Source of the DNA: Ctenosaura bakeri
Taxonomy: Eukaryota; Chordata; Lepidosauria; Squamata; Iguanidae
Reading direction: 5' to 3'
DNA length: 64,000 bases
Assembly (NCBI GenBank): GCA_948474755.1
Contig: CAOLHI010001311.1
Span: 62,001-126,000 of the forward strand
Both the position numbers and the translations under genes were made by a program. The notes beneath the pieces were generated by a model that was not told where the DNA came from, searched no databases, and was given only the letters and a program-made list of their open reading frames with translations. This document shows, one piece after another, positions 34,201-45,550 of this stretch. The stretch's first letter is position 1. Every line of letters begins with the position of its first letter.

Positions 34201-34390
34201 GTTGGTTGTTGTGGTGTGCCTTCAAGTTGTTTCTGAGTTATGGAGACCTTATCATGGAGTTTTCCAGGGATGACAATATGTGATGCACCCAAAGTCACCC
34301 AATGGATTTCCATGGCTATGTGGGTAAATTGAATATTGATCTCCAGGGTTGTAGTCCAACATTCAAACCACTACACCATGCCAGCTCTCT
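34201..34390 (-). repeat. tRNA-derived SINE
   Basis: Runs from GTTGGTTGTTGTGGTGTGCC to CAAACCACTACACCATGCCAGC, with CACCCAATGGATTTCCATGGC in the middle. The central part is shortened. Confidence 0.82.
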
Positions 34391-34404
34391 TGCTGTGTTG
34401 AAAT

Positions 34405-34495
34405 GATATTTATTTATATAGTTATTTAATCTATATCCTACTTTTCCCCCAGCACAGGATTCATGATGGCAAGCATAGGATTCAAGGCGGCAGGA
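34405..34495 (-). repeat. SINE tail fragment with small repeats
   Basis: TTTATTTATATAG...CCTACTTTTCCCCC is a reversed SINE tail. It is followed by irregular copies of AGGATTCA. Confidence 0.4.
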
Positions 34496-37400
34496 TTTTT
34501 GAGCATGGCATTCAAGATTATAGCTGGAGTAAAGATCCTTCTCTACTGTCCTAAAAAAGGGTGCCTTTGCATCTGGAAATCCTATATGCTTTTCTACCCT
34601 TCTCTTTCCATTCTTCATGCTTTCTTATTCTATCTCTTCTAGCATAGTTCAGTCTTAGCTCAGCATCCATAGGTAGTTTTCATATCTTTTGTGGAATTAC
34701 TACAATAAACCCTTAGTTTATTTCTTTAGCCATTGATGTCTTTACTCCTTAATCAAAACAGCTAGCTGCTTCACACACACACTCTCTCCCTTTTCTGGAA
34801 TTTCTCATAGTTTAATGGTGTGAAGTTGCTTCTTTTTGTCTTATGAATTTATGACCATCCATCTTGAGCCATCCTTCTTGGGTTCTAGTTATGAAAGATT
34901 AATTAAAATAGGCTTGATTCCCAGGTTTTAATAACTAATACCAGAGACCCAGCTGATCTCCAAGATTACAAAAAAGCCAATCTCCAGACATAGTTTTATA
35001 ATCAAAAGTAATGAATTAAATAATTAGAGAAGGCATTACCAATGTTTTTGTGTTTAAATACATTTGTAATTGCAATCCTACTTTGGCAAATAAATAAAAA
35101 TAATAAAAATAATAAAGTTAACCTTTTTCAGTTCCTGGGTAATTTTGAAAAAGTATGATCACTTAGCTGCTAATATGCTGGGAAATATTTTAGTACAGTT
35201 TTCTTTTAGAAATGTCAGATGCCGGTACTGAATTTCTATAGAAAACCCAGGCATTGTGTGTAAGTACTCTGAAGACTGTACACTATGCAGGATGTTGGTT
35301 TGACTGCAGGCAGCAGAAATCTCTCCTTGTAATAAAGTTATAAGAAAAATAGGATTCCAATATACCTAAAATCTCTACAGTAGATAAAAAAAAACTTCAA
35401 GAACCATCAAGCTAAATGCAGACATAATATATTCTAGCACTCAAAAGTACAATATTGCCAGTGTGTTTTCCATTACATGACCAATTATTTCTGAAGGACT
35501 CATATAAGTATTAGGTCAATATCCTGCTTTAGCAAGTAGCAACCTGCATATAAAGCAAATGACATCAGATGGAAAGACTTTGGTTTCAACTGTGTATGAG
35601 AAATCATTATTTCGCCCTCACAAAAACCCCTGTGGATTGGGCAACGTCATAGTAATTGGCCTTAGGTCACCAGATGAAACCTTGGCACTTGCAGTGAAAT
35701 ACAGAAACAGCTTCTATAGAACACTCTGGAGAAGCTTCTGCATTATACAATTGCAAGGGTGACAAAGACTCCATTAACCTACTGTTCTACATACAGACCA
35801 CAATAGCTATGACCTCTCATATCCATAGTCTTCGCCATATACAGCTTTGCCAGTAAAGAACATTTTGTCACTGGTATTTGGTCACTTAACTTCTCTCAGG
35901 AAAGCCTTAGACTTATATGGAACCATTTTTAGAACTGAAAACCAAAGAGGAGCTTATTGAAGTGTTATCCAATTTGTGACAGGCTGACACTACCATTAAG
36001 AAGAGTGAGGAGTTGCTTCAGGCAGCAGATGCTGAGGGATGAGAGCAGTCCCCAGCTGTTCCTTTCTATTCAAGGACATAGTTGCCACATGGACTGTCCT
36101 GGATCTTGTAGCTGAGCCTGCTGCTGTTCAAAGTTAAAGTAAGATTCACCTGCCAGTCTAGCTTTCTTGTGTATGTAGATTGTGGAGAGGACATACTGTT
36201 GTCCTCCTTTTCAGGTAACAAAATGTCTTGGTAATGTTTGTAAATTGGGCAGACACATACTGCTCAGCCTCAGTTTCCACACTTTTCCTATACTTTAGGG
36301 CAGGAAATCACACCACCAAAGACTCCTGGACCCAATTTTACATCCCACACTACTCCCACCATGACTTGCACATACTTCTTTATTTTTCACTTGTGAAGTA
36401 AACCAAGGTTCATGAGAAACATGCATCTTGGTTTCAAGAAGACTCATACTTCTCTGTGTTTTAAGAAAATAAATAAATGGAGGGGGAAGGCTTCTAGGAT
36501 GACAAAAACTGATTGGACACACACACACACACATCCCGCAGAAGTCATTACACAGGATGAAGAATCCAGAAGCCATTTCTGTCCTCCTCTGTCCTTCTGT
36601 TCTTCAAAACTGCAGAAACATAAATGTGATGAAGTATGGTGTGGTAAATGTTTTACGCTTGGATAAACTTCTAGACATAAATTCAGAGGTTGAATGACTG
36701 GGTACAGATAAAATAAGTAGATAAACAATGACACTAAAATAAAATTATGAATAAGCAAATGAGCAATAAAAGAAAGAATTCCAGCTAAATGAACAAGACA
36801 GATCAAGTTAACCAGGAAGATACTGACAGATCTAATAATAATAAAGAGATCAGTAGAGTTTCTATTGGACTAAAGATTTAAAATAAATCCCTATTCTTTA
36901 AAATTAAATTCCTTATAGATTTCAGATCATCCCCAGCAAAGGTTGCTATGGTTACAAATGCACAGTTGTTGACGTTACCCCTGGGTGGTTACTCCATTAA
37001 TTGGTTCAGAAGTTAATCTTACTTTGATTTTGAAATTCCCTTAACGAGCCCATGGCTCTGTAACCACAACAACTTTTACCCAAAAGCCTGTTTCTCTAGT
37101 CTGCTAGTGGCTATCCTTGCACTTCCTATTGATGTCTTCAGCATGATTAGTCTTTTCTCTTGCATACCAGCCATTTCAGAAAATAGAGATGTTCCCAAAG
37201 GTTCAGGTAAGGAATGGGTAAATCCATTGTTGACCTTCCAACTGTGATCTGAATTTGCTTTTCTTTTTACATGTGAGAAATTCTTACTGTGGAAGAAGTA
37301 TACATAGAAGAAGCATATAGGATGTATAATGTTATATTAGCTTTCCTTTGGCACCCCATTTTAAGAAGCCTGCCCTTTCCCTAATGACCGAGACCTTGGA

Positions 37401-38202
37401 AAAGTTTTTAGGAAGGCAACTTCCACCAGCCTCTACCAGCATGGCTAATTCTGGTAGAAAGCAGCAGCAAGCTGTCATTCTAAAAAGTCACTTTTCCAAG
37501 TTTTCCAATACTAAAACAATGCAATATGGAGGAATAACTGCTCCAAAGATGGTCAGACCAGGTGTCCAAGAAAATAGTTCCCCTGCTGTTCTCAGGATAC
37601 TCAACAGTCAATAAAACTGAATAGCTTATGGGAACGTTGCCAACTAGTTTTGTCTTGCTTTGAATAAAACCCCTTGGTCAGTGTGGCTGAGACATGTAAA
37701 TGGAAGTAGGGATTCACTAGGCCAGGTCACCAGCACCTCTGCTATCATCTGTGTGCCAGTAGTCTTATGTCAAGGTCAATAGAATGCTTGTTCATATGTG
37801 TGACAGCATTGCTACACTAACTCATCTCATAGGAATGTTAAGGACCTGTGAGAAATCTATTAAAGATAGGATCACCAGATCATCAGCATCCCATTCTTTG
37901 AAATTTTATATCCAAAAATGAGACCAGGATGGCAGAAGAATGAGCCTGTGATCCACCATCTCTCTCCTCATTCCCTTCTTCTCACTCCAGCTTTTTGGTG
38001 AACTGAATGCTCATATAAACACCTTCACTCCAGGCCACTTGTCACCAGCTGGGAAGGACCAGAGACCAGTGAGAAGCAGGAATATGCAGTCTTCTCCTAT
38101 TTCATTCTTAAATGAAAGAATGAAAAAATTCAGAAGTTTTCTCCCCATTGGGTTAGGTGATTAGAGGTTTTTTAAAAAACATTTCTGATTGTGCATGTGT
38201 TT
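34496..38202. other. Unassigned AT-rich DNA
   Basis: Small (AC)n patches near 34770 and 36517 and A/T-rich runs near 35090; no supported gene. The ORFs at 36295-36806 overlap an (AC)n tract and are not credible. Confidence 0.5.
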
Positions 38203-38255
38203 GTAGTAGTAGTGATGATGATGATGATGATGATGATGATAATAATAATAATAAT
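38203..38255. repeat. (AGT)n/(GAT)n/(AAT)n compound microsatellite
   Basis: Consecutive trinucleotide runs of three types. Confidence 0.95.
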
Positions 38256-38589
38256 TTGAGCAAAAACTTAGCAGTTTTGTGAAATAAAACCCAGTGTTTT
38301 GAGCAGATAATGTACATTGGTTTCTGCGCACATTTTTTCACAAAAACAATTTTTTTCAGAAAAAAATGAGTATTGTTTACATTCTTACTGCTCAGACTTT
38401 GAAGCCACTTCAGATATAAAACTAAGTCTCCTTCTCGTGTAGTGCTGACATTTCTGAGTAGTACTGACATCTCCCTCCTGGAGACCCAGAGAAGTACAGC
38501 AATTTCCTTAAAGCAATTTTAACTATATATTTTTAGTGGCACTTAGCTAGGCTTTCTTTTGTTATACATTTAGTTTCTTTCTCAGACAT

Positions 38590-39070
38590 AGGGATCCAAG
38601 GAATATTTAGAAATATTCAAACAGGTCTAGAAAAATATGCTTTTCAAATATCAGGAAGTCCTGATGAGAAGAATCCTGGACTCATGAAAATCTCTGCAGG
38701 TTAGGACTTAATTTGCACAAAAATCATATAATGACATCTTGTGCAGGAGATATTTTCTGCATAGAAAAAGTTGCTTCCTGCACAGACAATGCCTTACTTG
38801 GGGACTTACTCTCACCTAAATTCTCACATAGTCGATTTGCATAGAAAGCAACTTTTTTTTTGTGGGAATCTGTTTTCTGTGTAGAAAATAATATTTCAAC
38901 ATAGAAATACTATTTTTCTGTACAGTGCTGTTTTCTGTGCAAAATAACCACATTTTAACTTTGTACAGAATAAAACTGGAAATGAGAATAGGCTTAAAAA
39001 ACTGCATTGTTTTTTAAGTCTTTCTTGCAGCAGGCAGAAAATTGCCAAAATTACTTGTAGGTTCGAGAAG
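38590..39070 (+). repeat. Unnamed TTTTCTG/CAGAAAA repeat (copy 3)
   Basis: Contains GGAATATTTAGAAATATTCA, CCTGATGAGAAGAATC, GGTTAGGACTTA, many TTTTCTGTGnAGAAAA-type short palindromes and a closing AAGTCTTTCTTGCAGCAGGC. The order matches 18170-18600 and, reversed, 2600-2965. Confidence 0.6.
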
Positions 39071-39372
39071 AATCTTGATGAAGAACTACATTCCTATATT
39101 GACATTTAAACTAATGACAAAGTATACTCTATGTCATAAAAGAGGTTTAAAATGATCTTACTCTTTGCCAGTTAGCAACAAGCAAGCCCACAGAAGTTAA
39201 GCTGCAGCTGTTCTCTGAAACTAAATCCCACTCCATACGCTTCATACATAGCTTCTAAGATATGTGTGCTTCCTAACTTGAAAAGGGCAGTGCAAATGTT
39301 ATGTGTCCTCCAATCACCCAGTGCAGAAATGTGGATCAGATATTTAACAAGAGTGCTTGTGTAAATGTACTT

Positions 39373-39497
39373 GGCCATTTCCTCACTAGACCGTTATAGT
39401 GCTGTATTCCACTTTCAACATCCTATGGAATCCTGGGGTTCCATAGGATGTTGAAAGTGGAATAACAGCACTACAACAGTCTAGTGCAGAAATTGCC
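39373..39497. mobile_element. Palindromic MITE, GGCCATTTCC family (hairpin with no loop)
   Basis: Left GGCCATTTCCTCACTAGACC pairs with right GTCTAGTGCAGAAATTGCC, and CAACATCCTATGGAATCC pairs with the adjacent GG..TTCCATAGGATGTTG. The middle found in longer copies is absent, leaving a nearly perfect 125 bp palindrome. Confidence 0.85.
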
Positions 39498-41665
39498 TTT
39501 GTTTGCACGTACAGGAAATGAAGGCAACTGTCCTCCTGCAGGTGTTGTGCACTGCAGCTCCCAGCATCTCTTAACATTGGCTGTGATGTTTTGAGATAGT
39601 AAAGATCCCAGTCCGATAAGACCATATTGATGTCTGCCTCACATTCCGTTTGAAATATACTAGTAAGAAGGACAGAAAGGACAGCAGTTTGTTCTCTTTC
39701 AAAAATAGTACAGATGAGTAGAGGCATCTTAAGCTCATTTTCTCAGGCATTTAAAGCTCCTCCTGTTGATTCCTCCTCCCTAGCCATCATTCACACACAC
39801 CATGTTTCTATTTGAATTGCCATTAAAGGAGGACTTTTTTACTTTCTAGTTTATGCCCCTGCCTCATGTCAATCTCCACACAGTTCAAGGATTAGTATTT
39901 ATTAACACACTGCTGTTTTTGTATCAGCAGGGAAAGTGTACACAAGTTCCCTGGTAATTGTGACTCTTTGTATGTCTTTGGTGACAGAACAGTGAATTAA
40001 ACAAGGATAAAAAGGGACAGGTTGTTTATAATACACAAACGATAACAGCTTTAACATTGCCTCTGTTTGGAAGCCAGTGTTCCCAGAAGCTCTTTTGTGA
40101 GTCATAATTAGTAGTAACATCAATTTATATCTCCCCTTTCCTTCCCACATCCATTTACAACATACAGGCCATATGTGAAGGATTTGTGAAGGTAAGGTTC
40201 AGAGAAGAAGGGCAGGAGCAGGGATGGGGAAAGCTCTGTTGTTTACAGAAAATATGCCAGTGCAACACTTTGGCTGATTATAGTTTTGGTAGATTTGTGC
40301 ATATATCATTCCATTTCCTACCCAGCTATAAGGACCAAATCTGTTCCTTGGTATAGATTTTTACTTGTGTTTGTTCATAGTGTCCACATCCTTTATTTCC
40401 TTTTTCTCAACCCTGCATTGTTCAGTTAGTTTATTATTTCAGGCCAGCTTTGCACTCTTTTTGTTAAAAAATGCAATATTGCTATTGCCTATTGGGTTTA
40501 CAATAAACTTGCAAATGAAATTGGAAAAAAAATGTGTAGGTATGACAAGATGTCAGCAGGACAGTTACCTGTTATCATGGGAAGTACACCTTAACTCACT
40601 TGCTATAGCCCCATCTTTCACTACAGTAATGTTGTTTTATTTTCTCTTTCTTCTTGTTTGGCTCTTCCATAGTGTTTCCTTGATGATTCCCCCCCGCCCA
40701 AAATACAGATTGCGTGATTGCATGTACAGTCATAACGCATGTCAGTATATTAGTAGAAACATGCAGCAGTGTTGGTTAGTGGCTCTCCTGCTAGTGGGGT
40801 GGGGAATATACTACCGTTTTCAGCGAAAGGAACTATCCAAGGTTCTGAATCCTGCCCTTGAAATAGGTGTAGAACTTTGCATAGACCCTTTAGAATTTGA
40901 CCTAAAACTAGACTGAGTTTTGTGGTTCCTTTCCACAACTTTTTAAAAATGTTTAAAGAAGGCATGTTAAGAAGAAGTTTGACATCCTTTATTATTTCCT
41001 TCAGATGAAGCTCTTGTTGTTTTGTTTTGGCATAAATACTCAAATTGTATGAGCTCCAAGTATTTATTTTTCCTCGTTCCATATTCCTTATTTTGAAAAA
41101 ATATCAGATGTGTATTTCTATTAGTTTGATGGTAGAGAAGCAAATTTGTTCTCCTTTTCTTTTGGTTACTATTTTGATATTGATTTTTTCTTTTTTTTTC
41201 TTTTTTTCTTTTTTGTCTCTTATTCTACTAGAATGTATTGACTCAATTGTCTAAAATTTTCATTTTTAAAAGACAATTTTGGTTTCTCAGATGTTCAAGT
41301 GAGCTTTCAGACTCATAATCGGAGAGTATCTACTTCATTTACTGAGACTGGGAGTAACCTACCTTTCTGGGAGTAACCTGGAATAAGTCATAATTAACTC
41401 AATGGGACTCAGAAGAATAGTGCTTTGAACTGCACTATTACACTGGATTCAAACTATCATCCAGCCAGCTGAACTAGATGATAGATCATGGGGGCCACAA
41501 AGGCCTGTGTAACTGGTGTAGGGATCTTCTATATCAAGAAGGGAAATTGGTTGTTATCCACATATTGTTGGATTGCATTTCCCATCTTCCCTCATCACTT
41601 AGCTATGCTAGCTAGGGCTCCTAGAAGTTGGAGAATGACAATATCGCTCATCTTTGCTCTGCATT
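39498..41665. other. Unassigned AT-rich DNA
   Basis: It includes the longest unexplained ORF of the window (40365-40916, 183 codons, plus; hydrophobic, no recognised family) and a T-rich tract near 41185-41215. A weak ACATATTGTTGGATTGCATT block near 41553 may be another decayed hAT MITE. Confidence 0.45.
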
Positions 41666-41894
41666 ATTGTTGTTGTTGTGTGTCTTCAAATAGTTTCTGA
41701 CTTATGGCAACCCTAAGGCAAACCTATCAAGGGTTTTTCTTGTCAAAATTTGTTCAGAGCAGGTTTGCCTTTGCCTTTGCCTGAGGCAGAGAGAAAATGA
41801 CTTTCCCAAGGTCATCCAGTGGTTTCCATCACTGATTTGAACTCTGGTCTAAAAAGTCATAGTCCAATGCTCAAACCACTACACTATGTTGGCT
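41666..41894 (-). repeat. tRNA-derived SINE, near full length
   Basis: Starts with a (GTT)n tail then GTGTGTCTTCAAATAG and TTATGGCAACCCTAAGGCAA, and ends CAAACCACTACACTATGTTGGC. Confidence 0.88.
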
Positions 41895-44550
41895 ACACTA
41901 TCTTCATAGTATAATTCTCATAATTTTTCATTGGGAACTTTGAGTACAGATATATAAGTAATCTACTTTGCTACCTCAAAAGGTGGAAGACCTTGTGGTC
42001 CACCAGCAGTGACAGCATCTCCTTAAAAGGGTGGGGAGTTATAGTTCAAAAGGAGACCTACAAGAGGGTGGTAACAATGAGACCTTTTCACCTGTGTAGA
42101 CTGGTACTAACTGCAAGATACAAGTAAAAAAAAAATTATTAGGGGATTCACAGAAATCAAGCAGTCTCATGAACCATACAAGGCTAGTGAAGGGAAAGGA
42201 GAGAAAGGTTGGAGAAAGAGAGATTTCAGATGTACCGAGTGAAATTCACCAGTCCTGGAGCAGGTGGCTCAAACATAAGGGTTTGAGGGCAACACAGAGA
42301 AATGAGAGTTTGAGGTGCAGTCTGATGCTCAAAGTGCTACTGTGTTGCAAAATTACCTGAATAGGAGCTGGGGTTTAAATACCCTTTTTCCTACTCTGAA
42401 AGGGTGAGTGTTAATTGTGCTCTGGCAGAGTAAATAAATGGATTCCAGAATGGACTGTTTGTCTTACTTTGGGGAAAAAGAAACATTGAAGGGGGTTCTG
42501 GCAGCCTCTTAATATCTTGGTTGGGTAATGTGAATGAGGAAGGTTTCAGTAGGAAATGCGATCAGCAGGGGCACCTGCCTGCTGCATGTGGGCAGTTTTT
42601 TTGACTATTATATTCAGATGTCAGGTCATTGACAGGACTACTGGAAGTCTATTTACTCTGGGCTTTCCCATTTAACTCTCCTTGACCTTATGATCTGGCC
42701 ATGCTGTGGCCATACTGACCTAGCCCAAGCATACAGCCAGAGTCCTGCTTGCCCCATGTTTCCCAGCCATAAGTGTCCACATTTTATATAATATTTCATG
42801 CCATTTTTGCTGTCTCTCAGAATGGGGTATGCAAGGGGCAGTAACAACATCAGTGGAATTCTTTGGCAGACTTTGCCTGATCTGATCAGGGTTGTAGTTA
42901 TGATGTATATGTGTTCACAAAATGAGTGCACTGTATCTCCAAATAAAAATTCTGCCCCATAGATGAAATTTTACTGCAGTATGTAAATCTCTAGCATTGC
43001 AGTAACTTAAAACTTCAGTAGGGTTTTTAGAAATACAGTTCAGGTGGCCAAAGAAAGGCAAAAGTGACCAAGAGAGTACAAACAAAGCAAATATAACAGT
43101 TCTAGGTGTCCATTACTTTCAGTGTCTCACTCACTGCAATGAGAGACATTTGGTGGGCAAAGGAAAAATTCATTTGGGAGGCAGAATCATTATTTGGTAG
43201 GGGTTATATTCTCATTTTGCCATCCTTCCTGATCACTATATCCCTGCCTAGTCTACATTTTCTGGACTGCCTGCAATCAGATATAATTTGTATTCCAGAG
43301 TTCATATGCTCATGGATGGCTGAAGATGCAAATGAAAAAATGTGCGTATTTCAGATATATGCAAAACACTGCCAAAACTTTAGTCAGTAGACTCATGTAT
43401 CCCAGCAACATACATAAATTAAAACATGTATGCAAACATGAAGACATTGGGGAAAATATAACTAAAAAGAGGGCCAGAGTCCATCTCATAAGGAAAAAAA
43501 AAAAAGACATGACAAGAAAACCAATCAAGGCATAGATGTGAAAATGAGAACAGGGAAAGTCTATGCATATGGATTTTATACATAAGCACATTCCTGTTCT
43601 TAAGACTTAAAAAGCCCTAACTGAAGAGTTTACTTTACAGTTAACTAAACTTAGGAAGAGGAAGAGTGGGAAGCATTAGCTCTGTCTCCTCACATGACTC
43701 CATTTTTGGTCATAAGTAAAGCAACTAGTTGGAAGCACAGAAATTTCTGCATGCATAGAGGCCCTTCCATGTGAGTCAGAACCTTTAAAAATCAGAGTCC
43801 GTGGAAAGCCTCCATTCATACAAAAGACTCTTTGCTTCAAACATGTCCATTTTCACAAGAAGTAGCATATTCTACTCCTCACATTTTCAGTTAGTAGAAT
43901 AGGAGTAGAATATGCCTGAGCAGGACTATAGCCAGGTTTAAATACATTTAAAACTGAAGAGCAGATGTATACCCACTGTCTTACTACTGGCTGGAATACC
44001 CATTGCTGTCTGTCTATAGGCTGGAATGTGCTTTTTCAGCCCATGTACATTGTCTCTTTTATGCCATGTATCTGTTCTCATAAGTCATTTGAATTGCCTG
44101 GTCCTTTGCTGACATCCCAATATTCATTAATATCTTGATCTTGATATCATACGCCATGATGTTAACATCATTCTGTCTACTTTGTAGTGCCTTATTGGCT
44201 CTGTTGCTTTGATTTCCTAAAGCACAGAGATATTGTAATGTCACACTTTGTTATTTGACATCAATCCACTTGCTACATTGTATTGGACTGGCTGAACAGA
44301 GCAAGCAATGTGATCTTATCTATGGAAGTCATTCCCAACTATGCAACCCAGAGAACATATTTAGAAAGAGGCACTGAATTATTTTGACACATTATATTGT
44401 TTGGTAAATGTGGAAAATGTTACACATATTCAAAGATACAATCAAAATGAAAGTGAAGTTTCACAGAATGGAAGATGGTGTGTTTACTTTGAACCTGCAT
44501 CAGATGATTCAAGTTTAGTCAATTTATTTTGGTGGAATGTATTATCCCAT
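41895..44550. other. Unassigned AT-rich DNA
   Basis: No supported gene or repeat; poly(A) at about 43493-43505. Confidence 0.55.
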
Positions 44551-44920
44551 ACCCTCCAACTGTTCTAATTTGACAGGTGCAGTTCTGATCAATCCTTTGT
44601 CATCTCCCACTTTCTCAGCTGTTTTCAAATTTCCCAGTTTGTCTCTAATTTCCCCACTTTCCCCCTTTGTCCTCAGTTTATTTCAACTGCTGCAAATAGA
44701 ATTCAAAGTGGAAAACTGGTTTGCACTCAATTAACTCAGTAGGGAAAGAGGAGAAGAGGGGCAGAATCTTGTTCATCCCAATAAGCTCAGACAGAAGCAA
44801 ATTTGTGCAGCCTTTGCTGGCTTGTGTGTTCTTCCTATTTAATACCTATTGTTGTCTTGATCAAACTGTGATGTTGTCTGGAGATGTGTCCTGGTTCTTA
44901 TCTGTGAAATGTTGCCGGGT
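44551..44920. mobile_element. MITE with ACCCTCCAAC-type inverted ends
   Basis: The left end ACCCTCCAACTGTTCTAATTT and right end AAATGTTGCCGGGT form an imperfect inverted pair. The interior has CCCACTTTCTCAGCTG, TTTCAACTGCTGCAAAT and CAATTAACTCAGTAGGG blocks. Related interior sequence occurs at 55640-55800. Confidence 0.5.
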
Positions 44921-45304
44921 ACAACCCCATTGACTAAATCTGAACTTTCTGAGGCAGAGTCAAAGTAAACACAACATTTTATATTCTAAGAGTGATCACA
45001 ACTCTCTAACTGACCAAATGGCTCCATAGCTGTACAAGAAAAGGAATCAGTCAACTTGCACAGAGAAAGCAAGCACATTATAGAGGAATGTTCAGCCCAG
45101 CCCACTTTCTCACACATTCTATTACTATATACAGATAGCTTCTCACCCTGGGGAATGTTCAGCTTTTCAATGCATTTCCATAATAGGCATGATAACCCAC
45201 AGTAATTTGAGGATCACACATTCATGACATCAGCCATTTGATTCCCTTTCATCCTACGTGAATGTGTGAACATAGAATACGAGTCTGCAGATGGCTCTTC
45301 TTGC

Positions 45305-45550
45305 TGCTACTGCTGCTGCTGTTGTTGTTCCTTCTTTGTTGCTGCTGTTCTTGGTGTGTGTCTTCAAGTCATTTCTAAAATATGGTAACCCTATCATGGG
45401 GTTTTCTTGGCAATATTTATTCATAGGTTTGCCACTGCCTTCCTCTTAGGATGAGAGAGCATGACTTGCTGAAAGTCAAGCAGAAAGTTCAAGCTTTCAT
45501 CTCCCAAAAGTCCCAGACCAACACTCAACCACTATACTATACTGGCTCTC
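45305..45550 (-). repeat. tRNA-derived SINE preceded by (GCT)n/(GTT)n tract
   Basis: Reverse SINE with GTGTGTCTTCAAGTCATTTC, ATCATGGGGTTTTCTTGGCA, CCTTCCTCTTAGG and a terminal CAACCACTATACTATACTGGC. Confidence 0.85.

Noticed and set aside
38203..38255. CRISPR-like regular repeat
   Set aside because: It is a trinucleotide microsatellite with no spacers, in a vertebrate-type genome.
40365..40916. 183-codon plus-strand ORF
   Set aside because: It is the longest ORF outside repeats, but it is a low-complexity hydrophobic sequence with no motif, splice context or CpG island. An overlapping antisense ORF of 110 codons makes chance likely.
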